A DNA stretch of 64,000 bases from Toxoplasma gondii ME49 (Eukaryota > Apicomplexa > Conoidasida > Eucoccidiorida > Sarcocystidae): assembly GCF_000006565.2 (NCBI RefSeq), contig NC_031477.1, positions 822,669 to 886,668 on the forward strand, read 5' to 3'. The notes beneath the pieces are model-generated. The model was not told where the DNA came from. It worked only from the letters and a program-made list of their open reading frames with translations, and made no database searches. The position numbers were made by a program, and so were the translations under genes. Positions 1 through 13,200 of the stretch are shown in pieces (the stretch's first letter is position 1; each line of letters starts with the position of its first letter).

Positions 1-1
1 A

Positions 2-3000
2 GTGTCAAACGGAGACAGAGAGCAAAGGAAAGACAGGTTGCCTCGCAGAGAAGGAACAGAGAGAGGAGACCCACCGACGCGATCCACGTCCACAAAACCA
101 ACTGGCACAAAGGAGCGAGAGACCGAAGAAGAGGAGCTCGATGAGAAGAAAGCGAAGGAAAAGGAAGCGAAGGCAAAGAATGGACAGGTGAACTGTGACG
201 GACTAGAAGGGAAGAGAAGCGAAGGGAGAGAAGACGCCGTGAGGTGGAATGGGAGTGAAGTCGCAGCCTTTCGACATTTCGTCGAGCGCGAAGCACGCGG
301 ACGGCACACCAACTTTTCTCTTCTTCTTCAGGAGGTTCTTGACATCTGTTCAACCTTCTTCTACCTGGAAGTGACTCGCCTCAAAGAAGGACGAGAGGCC
401 AACGAAGAGCGGCACCATCCTCACGAGACAACACCGGCCGAAGAAGCGCGTCAAGAAACTATGCACAGGATCCTCAAGACAGACTGCGGGTCTCCTTGTG
501 CTTCCCATCCGTCTCCTTCTTCCTCAAGTTTTCCTTCGTGTTCTCCTCCCCTTTCTTCTTCTCCTGCTGCGCCGCCTCTCGCGCCTTCTTCTTCTTGTTC
601 TTCCGCTTCCGCGGCTTTCTCCACCTCTGCGCTCTGTTCGTCTGCTGCTCCTTCTCGTGTACCAGCTTCGCTGCGGTCTTCGTTTCTCGCGGAGGTTCGG
701 GGGGCGGCAGACGCGAGACTGAACGTTCGGGTGATGAGACGCCTTTGGCAGCACCTGGCGCCGCTCACCAAGCAGCGCGCTCAGCGAAACTGGGAGAACT
801 TCCGCCGTCACCTTCTCCACGTTCAGAGCGAGCTCGGTTTCTGGAGCGTGTGGCGACTCAAGGAGAAAGTCGAGGCAGACTTGGAGGCCTGGCAGGCGCG
901 ACTCGGCGCCGCGACGGAGGAGCGATCGCGCGCGCAGACGCGCCGCAGCAGGCGAGACTGCGAAGGCGCAGAGTGCGAGGAAAGCGAGAAAGAAGACGAG
1001 ACAGACAACTCGGGGAGAGGGAAAGAGAGTCAGAAGCGAGTGCGTTTCGCAGGTGAAAATCAACGGACGAAGGCTGGAAGGAGCGAAGAGGGAAATCGAA
1101 CTCGAGGCGACCGAGACCGCATTAAGTCGACTCTTGCAGAGATCCCACTCTGGATTTCCTTTCCATTTCGACGACCTCTCTCCTCCGATCTTGATCTCCA
1201 GCATGGTTCTTCGCTCTCTTCTTCTTCGCTCTCTTCGCTGGACCCTGTGGGTGGTCAGCCGGTCGAGCGTCTGCTGCGTCGCCTGTTTTTCGGATTCTTT
1301 TTCCTTTTCTCCAAGGCGCTTTCGACTGCGTGCTCGCACTCGAGTCTGCAGCTGACCATGCAGCTGTGTCGCTCTCGCGACCTCGCGCATGTGTGCCTGG
1401 CAGACGTCGCTGCTCTCGAAGGCGGAGTTTCTGGAGCAGAGAGAACTGGGAGTCTTCCACAAGTGCTCGCCTGCTCGCTCTTCTCAGACAAACTTCTGCG
1501 CCTCGACCAGGTTCTCCGAGACTCCTTCGGCAGAGCGCAGGCGCAGGCGCAGACGCAGCGGCGCGAAGGCTCCGTCGCCGACGACAAGCGTGGAAGCGGT
1601 CCAGACAAGCGAGCAGGCAGACCTGGAGACGAGGAGGAACGGCGAACTGAGGACGGGGGAGAGGCAACTCGAAGTGGACTGAGGATCAAAGCAAGCAGCA
1701 AAGGAGACAGGGAATGCAGCCCCAGTCCCAAGAAGAGCGGTGTACGGACACCCGTTCCTTCCTTCTCTTCTTCTCCCTCCTGTGTTTCTCCCTCTGCCTT
1801 AAGTTCTGCGCCTTCCTCGATGTCTCTTTCTTCTCGGTTTCCGGCGGCCTCTCGATCGCCTGCGTCGCCGGACGTCGCCTTCGGAGGCGTCCCCAAGTGC
1901 GGCCTCGTCTTTTGTCGTCGCCGCGTCGATGCATGGCTGGTTTGCGAATTTCTCACCGCGCGACGCCTCGTCTTCGTCGACTGGATCTGCAGCTCTTCGC
2001 TTGCCTCGCAAGGCGCCTCTTGGCTCTTTGGAATCGGCAAGGCCTCTCAAGGCCGAAGCAGTTGCCTTGACCGTCTTCGCGCCATGCACACAGTCTGGGG
2101 AAAACTCGAGAAAAAAACACAGAAACTCAACGCGCAAAAACACAGACCCAGCACCACTCCTCAGAGCCACTCGCCTTCTCTCGCTTCTTCTCTCTCTTCT
2201 TCTGCCTCGTCTTCTCTCTCTTCTTCTCTCTCTTCTTCTGCCTCGTCTTCTGCCTCGTCTTCTGCCTCGTCTTCTGCCTCTTGGGGAGATGGAGGCAAAG
2301 GAGTGTGGCGACTCATGCGTCGCTTAGGGTGGGGAGCTCCTCTGCAGCTCTTAGTTTCGACTTCAGTGTTGGAGGAGGGAATCGACGTACCTGCATGCAA
2401 TCTCGTCGTGCAGATGGACATGCCTTCTTCTCTCGTTCGCTTCGTCCAAGCGAAAGGCCGAGCGCGGAAGAAACCTGCCGAATTCGTCGTCCTCTGCCCA
2501 GACTCTGGACCTTGCGGCGCCTCCTGGCCCGACGCCTCGCTGCCTTTCTCCTCTTCCTTCCCTTCCTCCTCTTCCTTCTTTCCTTTCTCTTCTTCTCTTC
2601 AGTCGCAGACTCCGGACTGCACTGTCTCTTCTCCCAGTCTGCTTCTCTCCCTGCAGTCTGTGTCTTCGCTTGCTGTTTCCTTGTCTTCTCTGTCTGCTCC
2701 TTTCTCTGTTTCGCTTCGCTCGCGGACTGGAGAGGCGCCGACGACGCCGGCCTTCGCTGCGCAGGGCTTCTCTGCTGCGGGTGGAGCAGCTTGCTACTTG
2801 CAGGCGGTGTCTCCAAGTGTCAACTTCGAGCTGGCGCGACTCCAGCTTTGCGAAGCGAAGGTGGCGGCCCTTGCCGCAGACGTCGAGGCGACAGAGCGGT
2901 TCGGCCTGCTTGGGCCGTTTCGCTGCATGCGAAAAGTTTGCAGCCTCGACGACCTCCTCCTCACGCACACCGGCGCGATGGTCCACAGCTCCTTTGCCCC

Positions 3001-4944
3001 AGCTCTCTTGAGAGAAATCGTCGACGCATGTACCGCGGGGAAGACCGACGAACGCACCGAGAGAGGAGCAGACGAAAGAGGAGAAGAAGGCAGATGGGCA
3101 GAAGACACAGAAGACGAAGGAAGAGAGGAAAGGGAGCGAGGGAACGCAGAGCTGCGGACAGGGAGAGAGAAGGCGTTGGGGACTTGTTGTTCAAATGCTC
3201 CCTCTTCTTCTTCTCTCTCTTCTTCCGGGATGCGTCGTGTCTCGGACCTCTGTGAGACTCGGAGACAGAGGACACCGTCAGCACTACGCTTGCTTTCCAC
3301 GCAGGACGGCAAGTGGATTTTGTCAGTTCCTTCTCTGCAAGGCTTTCGTTCGTCGCCTCTCCCGCCGTTCTCGATCGAGTTTTCGCCCACAGGTTCGGCG
3401 CCGACTCGCGCAAGCGCCGCCGCCGGCGTCCTCGCGGTTCGCGTCCTTCGGCGCCTTGTCCAAGAGGGCGTCGTCGACTCGTTCCTCAGATGCAGAGACC
3501 GGGACTCTGTGGAGAAGGATCTCCGAGACGAGAAAGAGAGGCGAAGGCGAGAGAACTGCGGCGGTGTGGGCGCCGTAGACCTGCTCTGGAGAGAGCTGCC
3601 AGCCTGTCTCCTCCCGCCGCGCTCTTGGCGAAACGCCCGCAGGGCCTCCGGCGACCGCCACGGAGACAGCGAGGAGACACTCCACACGAGCGCCAAGACG
3701 CGAGAAGAAGCAGCCAGAGCCGAGGAGGCGGTGAGCGGCTCGAACGAGGAAAGGAGGAGAAGCAGAGACCACAAAGAAGGAACAATAGAAGGAGACGCGG
3801 GGGCGCAAGAAGTTGAAGAAAACGCAGAAGAAGGAAGGAAGGAAGAGGAAGGGGACCAGCTAAAGAGACTTCCCTCGGGAACAGGGAAGAAAGATGAAAC
3901 GTCTACGTCGAATGCAAAGTCGGAGACACACCGCGAGAAGACACGAACGTAGGTCTCTTTGTCTCGAGAGAAGCTCCAGAAGGAGTTCTCAACTTCTCAC
4001 TCAGAGTCGGAATAACTTGCGCCGTCCTCTTCCTTCTTCCCCATCGATACTTCGCTGATCTCTGCCTCCGAATCTCTGCTCACTGCTTCAAACCGCGCTC
4101 TACTTATATATATATATATATATATATACATCTATACATATACATATACACATAGAATGTAGAAGAGATAGGAAGGTGTGTGACGCAGTCAGTGGTGCAT
4201 GTCTCTGTTCAAGTTTTAGAGGTGGATGCGGATAAGGAGAGAGGTGCATTTCTGTTTCGCTGTTCTCTTGCTGGCGTTGCCTGGGTTGTCCACGGAGTCT
4301 TCGATGGATGTCATTGACTGTCTACGTTAGTTTTGCTTCGAAGCAGGAGGCAAGCCGTTCGAGGCATGCGGCCAGCGTGGAGCCGGCTGCGAAGAGACCA
4401 GTGCTGGACTTTGAGTTCAGCAGGTTTCTGTCTCTCTGTCTGTCGCAGTCCCGCTCCGCCGCCGGGCGTCACTCGCCTGTTTCTTCACAGGGTGTGGTGC
4501 ACTCCCCTGACCGCTCGCGAGGCTGCTCTGGAGCGTCTCTGGGAGCCGAACGAGAAGCAACGAAGAAGAAGAAGGCGAGTCCTGAAGAAGCTGGCGGAGT
4601 CCCGCGGCTTTCTCCCGTCTCCGCTCTACGAAAGTGGAGGTTTCTGCGGTCTCTGGAGAATCTTTGCAGACGCAGAGGCGCCGCTGCAGGCGGCTGACCT
4701 GGCGCTCGACGGCGCCTCGCGGAGGCGCCAGGAAAAGGCGAAAGAAAAGGAACAAATCGAACCGGACGCAGGAGACGGAGAAGGAGACGAGGACGGACTC
4801 TGGTGGACAGGAAACAGACGGCAGCGAGAAGCATGCTTTGAGAAGCGAGAACGGGAAGGAGGAGACGGGAAACATGACCAGTGCAAAGAAGACGAGAAAT
4901 GCAGAGCTGAAAAAGAAGAAGAAGAAGAGGAAGAAGAAGAAGAA

Positions 4945-4979
<35 letters not shown>

Positions 4980-7196
4980 AGAAGAGAAAAAGTGGAGTTG
5001 GCAAGAGGAAGAGAAGAACAGACAGCGAAGAGAAATCCTCGAGTTGATACGGTCGCGCATCGACGCTGTCGTTGAGGGTCGCCGCGGACCGGACAGCGTC
5101 CTGCAGGTAAAGCGAATCTCGAAGAACGAAGTGAAGGTGTATGCGGCGGCAGGAAGGCGAGAAAAGGGAGAAGAGAGGAGGGTGGATGAGGAAGACGAAG
5201 AGAGACGAGAGACAGAAGAGAATTAGTCGAGTCGCCAAGAAGAAAAAGAGATAACAGACAGACTGTCAGGAGATGTCGCGAAACATGGAGAACCACGGCT
5301 CATGGAAACGAGAAGGAAAAAGGAGACGTTTGTGTCTACCGCGGTCCAGGGCGTTTACTTTTTCTCGAACGTTCTTCAGCATCTGCTTGCTGTGTTCCAC
5401 TCCGCAGCCATGCTCTACTTTTCCAGCTTTCAACGAACAGTTCTGCTCTCAGCTCGGTGCTTCTTCGTAGTGCCCAGACAGATTTCAAAGGCCCCAGTCA
5501 TCTTTGTTCCATCAAAAACATGGCAGTCGGACGTTTCTTTGCATTGGAATTGACGTCTTTAGCATGCTCGTTTTCTCTGCCGCCCCACTTGCATGCAGCC
5601 ACTCTGTCTGCTGCTCGCGCATCCCATTCCGGCCACCGTCGCCTTCCACGCTCTCCACCCAGAGGCCTCCGAGAAGGCGGCGCTCCACAGGGGGAGGAGG
5701 CCGCGAACCGGAAGGACTTCTTTCTCTTTGCGCGCCAGCAAAGCAGAGAAAGGCTCAAACGCATGGACTGAGCAAGAAGCAGACGAAGAGGGAGAAGAAG
5801 GGGATGAAGAAGGAGAAGAAGAAGAAGGAGAAGAAGAAGGAGAAGAAGAAGGGGAAGAAGACGGAGAAGAAGAAGGAGATGAAGAAGACGTTCCAGGTTT
5901 GATGAGAGTGGAAGTTGAAAAGCCAGCGAAGACGATGTTCATTGACCTCCCAACGGAGTATGTGGAGAAGGTTCTCTTGGTGAGTGTTTACCGCCACAGA
6001 GAAAAGAAGAGAACGGACGACAGGCGACGCCCTCCTTCGACCTCTCTCGACCTCGCAAAGGATAAAAACTCCGAGTGAACATACTGAGAAGACACAGACA
6101 GCGAAGTCAGTGAGGCCGCAGGTCGCCGCCGCGCCTAGGAAAGAAGGATCAGCACCGATGAAACAGCTTGTGCGCGTTCGGAGTAAACGACGGAGACAAG
6201 GGGACCGCCACAGGGCTATTGAAGAACCGACGAACTACCGTCTCTCTGTGAACAGAACGGTCCTCGTGGTGGTGTTTCTCCTTGTTACTTTATGCAGATG
6301 CTGTTTTTTCGCTCGCTTCCGAGGCCGGGGAGGCTCCAACGTTCCGACGCCTTGGCGGTTTCCTGACCTCCTGAATACGCCTCGCGATGTCGTTTGCTTT
6401 CAGCGCTTCACTCACATCCACCTCTTTCGCCTCCTCCAACTCTCCAACTTCTCTCCGAACGGCACATGCAATTCTCTCCTTCTCACTGTTCTTCAGTTTC
6501 TCTCTGCTCTCCCCTTTCGTCGCTTCCCTTTCCGTACAGTTCCCTCATCTTCGTCTCTCTCCTCTCCCGCCTCAGCCTCTGCCTCCGCGTCTTGTCTAGG
6601 AGGAGATGGCGAACCGCGATCTCGTTTCGTCTCTCTGCCGCTCCCCGCCTGCGCGTCTGCATCGCGTCTCCTCCCTTCTCACGCGCTCTCCCTCTTTGCG
6701 CTGCCGCCGTCTCTCTTCTCTCTCCTCTCTCTCCTCTCTCTCGCTGCCGAAGAGGCCGAAGAGTCAACAGAATCTACTCTGCACTCGCAGTCTCCTCCTT
6801 CTTCTCCTCGTTCTTCTTCTCCTCGTTCTTCTTCTCTGTCTTCTTCTTCTCCTTCGACTTCGGCGGAGCAGCTGAAGAGGCAGATGGTGGAGGCCTGCAG
6901 CAGCCTTGCGAAGGCGGGCGTCGTGGACTTGCAGCGAGTCATGTTTCCATTTTTCCTCCTGGCGCCACTCTCGCCTCTGGATGCGAAAAGCGTAGATCTC
7001 GACTTCATTCACAGACTCGCCAGTCTGCGACTCTTTCTACGCAGCGGCCAACGGTCCGCCTTCTTCTCTTCCTGTCTCTCCACGAGAAGCGTTCTGCCCA
7101 CACAGCAGCTGAGCCCTCTGTTACGCGCTCTCCTGTCCGACACTGTAGCTACATAATCCAGACATGCATTTTTCACACATATGCATCCACATAAGC

Positions 7197-7230
<34 letters not shown>

Positions 7231-10200
7231 ATATATATATATATATGCTTATATATGTGTGTATTCACTCATATGTGTCTCTAAATATATATATATATAT
7301 ATATGTTTACTTGTTCTAGACATATGCGTATGTGCATGTAATACATATATGCATTTACATATATGTATACATATATATATATATATATAAATATGTATGT
7401 ATATGTGTGCACCGAACTGTTGGCATGTGCATGCACTGGTACACATGCAAGTGTGTGTGGGTCCCCTTTTTTCGTGTATCTGTCTCTGTGTTTGCACCGA
7501 AGGAGTGGCGGTCCATTCGATTTTGGTATTTCTTTTTCATGTTGCACGCAGTTTCCCTTTGTTTTCTTTGCAGTCGGAGCAGCGGCTTTCTGGAAGCCGG
7601 CACCTGTCCGCCTTCTCTGATGCTGCAGCACGACCGCCGTCTCCTACGCGGCGCCGTGGAGAGTCTTCACTGTCTCCCTTCTCTCTCTGCGGTTGCGCGT
7701 CTCTTCTGCCCGGGCAACAGCGCGAGGAAACTCGACTACGGGGGTGGAAGGTCTCTGCAGAAAGCCGAGCGTCGAAGCGCAAGAAAGGAACAGAACGAAG
7801 GAGATGCGGCGGAAGAAAACGGAGCTTTCAACTGGCCCAGGTCCCTGCTGGGAACGCTGCCCAGCTCGGACCGCGAGAGCGAGAGCGCGAAAGACACAAA
7901 AGAAAAGCGAACTCCAGGGAGCGAAAAGGGAGAACGGGGGGAAGCGGACGGCGAGAGACGAGAAGAAGACGGAGAGAAAGGAGCGACGAAAGAAGATGGA
8001 CTCTTTTCGAAAGAAGAACAGTTCTTTCGAAGGCTCCAGAGCTACAAGGGAAGCATTTTTTCTCGTGGTGACGACGCGGCCAACGCGTGGACGACAGAGG
8101 AACAGAAGCTCCTGAGTAGGTACAATCAAAGAGGAAGGAGTGGAAGGAGAAGAAGCAGATGATGGAAGAAAAAGGAGATGATGGAAGAGAAAGGAGAGGA
8201 ATGCGGAGAGCGGAAGGGACGAGAAATGCAAGAACGACAAGGTGGAGACGGTCACTCTCAGCATATTTACATCCTCCAAAAGAGCTGAACTTCCTCTTTT
8301 TCCTCGACTAGAAGCAGGCATGATGAGGAAGCCAACATCTTCTCACCGCGTTGCCTCCTTATGTCGCGACGCCCGCTGGCGACAAATGCTCACCTTATTC
8401 ATAGTACAACATTCACCGCATGTCGTTAGACAGATAGATATTGATTGACAGATAGATATAGATAGATAAATAGATACATATAGATGGATAGGTAGATCTA
8501 TGGAGATTTCGATGCAATTCGTGCAAGCGAATTAGCTCTTTATCTCGGTACAGGGAGCCTTATGTGCAGGTACACCTATGCACATGCGTGCATATGCAAA
8601 TGTTGATATATACTTTTATATATATGTATATATATATATATATAAAGATATTGCGCGCGAGGTCATCATTTCTTTCTCGATGCGTTGTTCTTCAGCGTTT
8701 TTTCAACAGAGAAATGAAAATGCGCTTTCCGTGAAAGAGGCGCTCAGAGAAGAAGGAATGGAGATTTTTTATCATTTGCGCTCGCGGGGCTTTGAGCCTG
8801 TCGCCCTGAGGATGACGCATCAATTCGGAAGGTCTTTCCGGTTCTACAGGCTTCAAACCATTCACCGCAATGTCAGTTGAGAAATGCCAAGGAATAAGAC
8901 ACGGACGCCACTTGCGAGCAGAAGCGGTTCAAAATGCATAAAAAAACACAAAGATGTCTTCATCCACACACATGAAGATGACCCCTACATTGATGTACAT
9001 ACATGTATATGTATACGTCATGCATACATATACTTACATACTTACATGCATACATACTTACATGCATACATACTTACATACATACTTACATGCATACATA
9101 CATACTTACATACATATATATATATATATATGTGTGTGTGGGTAGTTCTGATTGGATAGTTAATGTCAGAATATGCTTACAGGCGTATTCGTCTGTGTAT
9201 CTGCATATATTTCTGTTTCTATTCATTTATCGTCGTTCGAGTTATGTGTGTATACTCAGGTGCGTAGGTGTGTTTATGATTATGTGAGTGTCCTCTTGCA
9301 TATTCAGATCTATACATATATATATGTATATGTATGTATATATATGTATATGTAAATATATATATGTATATGTAAATATATATATGTATATGTAAATATA
9401 TATATGTATATATATGTATATATACGGTGTTGTGGGAGTATATCGATGTAGAGACAGGCATATGTGCATGTAAGTTTTTGTGTATGCGTCTTTATGAAGA
9501 GAGAGGACTGTCTTCGTACAGCGAGTGACGGGGAGTGTATTTCGCGTTTGCCGCGTTGTTTGTATTTCTCTTCTCCCGAGAAGTCTTGAAGCTTCCGAGT
9601 CTCGCGTCGCTTTCGTCTGCTTTCTCGCGAGGCGGGTGAGAAAGTTTCTTTTGCGGAGCCGCGGTCGAAGAAAGCAGAGACAGTGGGGGGTCCTTTTTCA
9701 TTTTCAGTAGTTCGCTTGGATTTTTTGCGATTTTTTGTGAATTGCTTTGGTTTTCTGCGACTTGTGTTTTTTCTTCCAGCTCACGCCTCGCAATGTGGTG
9801 ATCAACAGCGACGCCGGCTTCACCCTCGGAACGCTCTGTCGGTGAGCAGAGTTCCGAAATTTTTCAAAGGCAGGATGGCTGTTGTTGAGGAGACAGGAAT
9901 TCCCTAGAACCTCGCAGTGAAAATGAAAAGACCGTTTTTCGTCTTAGCTCCGACAGAGCACACATAGCCGTTCGGCCTCTTTCACTGACAGATGACAATC
10001 GACGACCGAGCTGACGCGCGAAAGCCTTCTTCTTCCATTCGGCCCCCGTCCTGCCTTCTCCTCAGGCGTAGTCGCATCCGCGCGGCGCGAAAAAACATAA
10101 CGAAACGCATTCGAAAATGCACATACAAGCAAATAAAAATGCACTAAATTGCGTGTAAATATATGCATATGCATATATATACACATATATACATATATGC

Positions 10201-13200
10201 ATATGTATATGTATATATATATATATATATATATTTATATGCAAATATAAATACATATATTTATATGTATAAATACATGGATTTGTGTGTAGAAGCCTAC
10301 GTGGAGGCATTCAATATCCATATCAACATAGATGTGCGCATTCTAGCAAATGGATGTGAACATAGAGAGAGGTATTCTTGTACATATAAACGTCTGTGAA
10401 TGTATTCGAATGTCTGCAGACACAGTTAACTGTTTGTTTGATTCCATAAGTAAAGACGCATGGGGACCTCTGTGCATGGAGAGTTCTTTGTCTTTCTCGC
10501 TCTTTGACTATTCACTCTTCTGTCTCGGCTCTCGAGATGGGACTACCGAAAATTCCCTCTCGCGTCTGCGGAGAGGAGGCGCATCTTTCTCTTCGCCTCC
10601 GATCGCTTCGATGAAGAAGCAGAGTCCGTTCGCTTCTCGACGACAGCTGGTTTTCTGAGTGGACAATTGTTTTCTTCAGAGTCTACTTGAGTCGTTTCAA
10701 GCAGCGCCTCGCAGAGCCTCATCCCGACTCTCAACGGGGCCCCCAAGGAAACTGCTTCCTCGTTCAAGGCGTCAAACGGAGACAGGTGAGAGACCAAGAG
10801 AGAAAAGACAAAGAAGAAGGAAAAACGGAATTTCAGGAAGGGAGAAGCGCCTTCCCGTTCTTTATCTCTCTCTTCTCCCTTTCTCTCTGTTTCTTCGTCT
10901 CGTTCCTCATTCGTTTTCCCTGGATTTCTCTCTGCGTTTTCAGGGTGCCCGCCAGCTCTTCTCTCGAGAGCGCGTGGTGGACGGCGACGAGTTCGCTGGC
11001 CTCCACGCCCCTCAGTTTGCCCACCTTCTGCCCATCTCGGAGCCGATGTTCCAGGCAAGCGCATGCAACATAGGAAGGACAGTCGCGAGAAAATGGGGGA
11101 AACGCGAAAGCGCAGACGAACGCGCAGAGCGAGGAGAATACAGAAACAGTCTCCGCCATGTTGTAGAGAGACAGGGGAGAGAAGCCGCCTGCAGATTCAC
11201 ACAGGAAGAAGACAGGCACAAGACAAATGGTATAGAGGCAGGGTGCGAGAGGATAGAAAGCTGTGTGATTCAACTCTGTAGTGTTCCAGATTCAGCTCTT
11301 CTTCTCTTCTAGACTGTACCCTCTTCGATCTACTCTCTAGTACTTCCTCCGGTCATTCTTGATTCTCGATGTTTCGTTTCTCTTTCGTACTTAGGAAATT
11401 TCGTGGATGCCCGCGATTCTCTACCAGCTGGAGGTACAGGGCAAACACTGCGACCTCGTCCGTCGGCTGAGACAAGAAATGCGTCCTTTTCTCTTCACTG
11501 CTGAAGAGAACATATCGCCTCCTCTTGGTATAGTCATGCATGACATCCGCATCAGAGTGCGGCAGAACGAGAGAAGACAAGAAGATCTCGCAAATATGTC
11601 TAGAGACACGCGCGTGCAGAGTTCGATACAATTCGGTCTTGCCTCCTCCGTTCAGACAGTATATATATACATATATATACATATATATGCATAAATATAC
11701 ATAAATACATATATATACATGTATATACGTAAATATACATAAATACATATATAAACATATACATACACACATATGCATAAATATACATAAATATATATAT
11801 ATATATATGTATATTTGTATGTGTGGATATGCATGCACGTGCATCTCTGTGACGTGCGTATATGTACATTTATGTGGATAAGGATGTGTGATTGTAAAGA
11901 GAGTGAAGAGAGAAGAGAGAGAGAGAAGAAAGACGAGAGAAGAGAGAGAGAAGAGAGAGAAAGGAGAAGAGAGAAGAGAGAAGAGAGAGAAAGGAGAAGA
12001 GAGAAGAGAGAGAGAAGAGAGAAGGGAGAGAGAAGAGAGAAGAGAGAGAGAAGAGAGAAGGGAGAGAGAAGAGAGAAGAGAGAAGAGAGAGAGATGACAA
12101 CTTCTTTGAACGGGTTTGTGCATGTGTTTTCTTCCCTTGTGGTCGTCTCTTCCCTTTTGTTTCCTCTCCAGAACTGGATTTCCGGCTTGTGTCTCGAGCT
12201 CTGACAGCTCCTCAAAGTCGCCAGGTCGGCGCGGTGGACGCGGCCGGCGTCGATTGGCATGGTCAGCGCTTGGAGTTTCTGGGGGACGCAGTTTTGAAGT
12301 TCGTCGTCTCCTGCTACCTCTTCTTCCACGTTCACGGAGGAAAGCCAGCAGAGTCCCGCGCGGACGCGGAGCGAAAAGAGACAGAGAAGGAAGAGACAGC
12401 GCTGGAGTCGGGGGAGCCGGGAGACGCAGAAGCCGCAGAAGAAGTGGAAGAACAAGGAGAAGAACCAGAGAGCAAAGAAACAGGAGGAGAGAGAGAAGAA
12501 CAAGAAGAAGAGGGGGAGGAAGAAGAAGCAAGGTGGAAGTTTTTGTTTTCTTTGCTTACGCAAGAAGAGGCAGGGCGTTTTTTCGGGGGCGTCGACGAGG
12601 GAGTGCTGTCGAGGCTGCGACAGCACTACGTCGCGAACGATTACCTTCGCTTTGCCATGCGTCGTTTCCGGCTCCAGGCATACTTGGTGAATTTTCCATT
12701 CGTCAGTCACAAGAAATCTCTCCTCGACCTCCGAGAGCAACCTGTCTCTGAGAAGGCGCAGGCCGACGTCATCGAGGCTCTCCTCGGCGCGGTGTATCTG
12801 TCGAATGCGGACAGCGCGCTCTTCGGCGCCCAGCCAGGAAAACGAAGCGGGGGAAAGGAGACGACGGGCAAGACAGAGGACAGAGAAGCGACAGAGAAAC
12901 GAGGCGGAACAGAGGAGAACGAGAGAGAGGGGGAGCGGAGGGAGAAGGAGAGGGAAGGACGGGGACGAGACGTCGGCGAGAACGTCTCGAAAAAGGAAAC
13001 AGAAGGGAGAGTTGACAAGAGGCAGGCAGTCCACCGAAGACCCAGAGAAATGCGACACAGAGGCCTCGACAAAGAGACAACAGAAGAAAGAGAGGAACAG
13101 GCTGTCGTGGGGTCTAGCTCAGGGTGCATGGCGGCCGCAGCTTTTTTCGACGCTTACCTTCTTCTTCCGAGTGCAGTGAACAACGCAGTTCTCCTTTTTG

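Noticed and set aside
6298..6300. Acceptor tgcag at 6297 for the fourth Dicer exon
   Set aside because: From there the required frame meets a stop within 25 codons. The acceptor at 6403 keeps phase and an open frame.
8998..9132. Possible CRISPR-like or spaced repeat array at the CATACTTA repeats
   Set aside because: Units are directly tandem, vary in length and lack unique spacers; this is a eukaryotic microsatellite.
11434..11439. gtacag as the donor after LYQLE in Dicer
   Set aside because: It would leave the reading phase mismatched with the next exon. Extending to 11527 restores phase and gives a longer coding-like segment.
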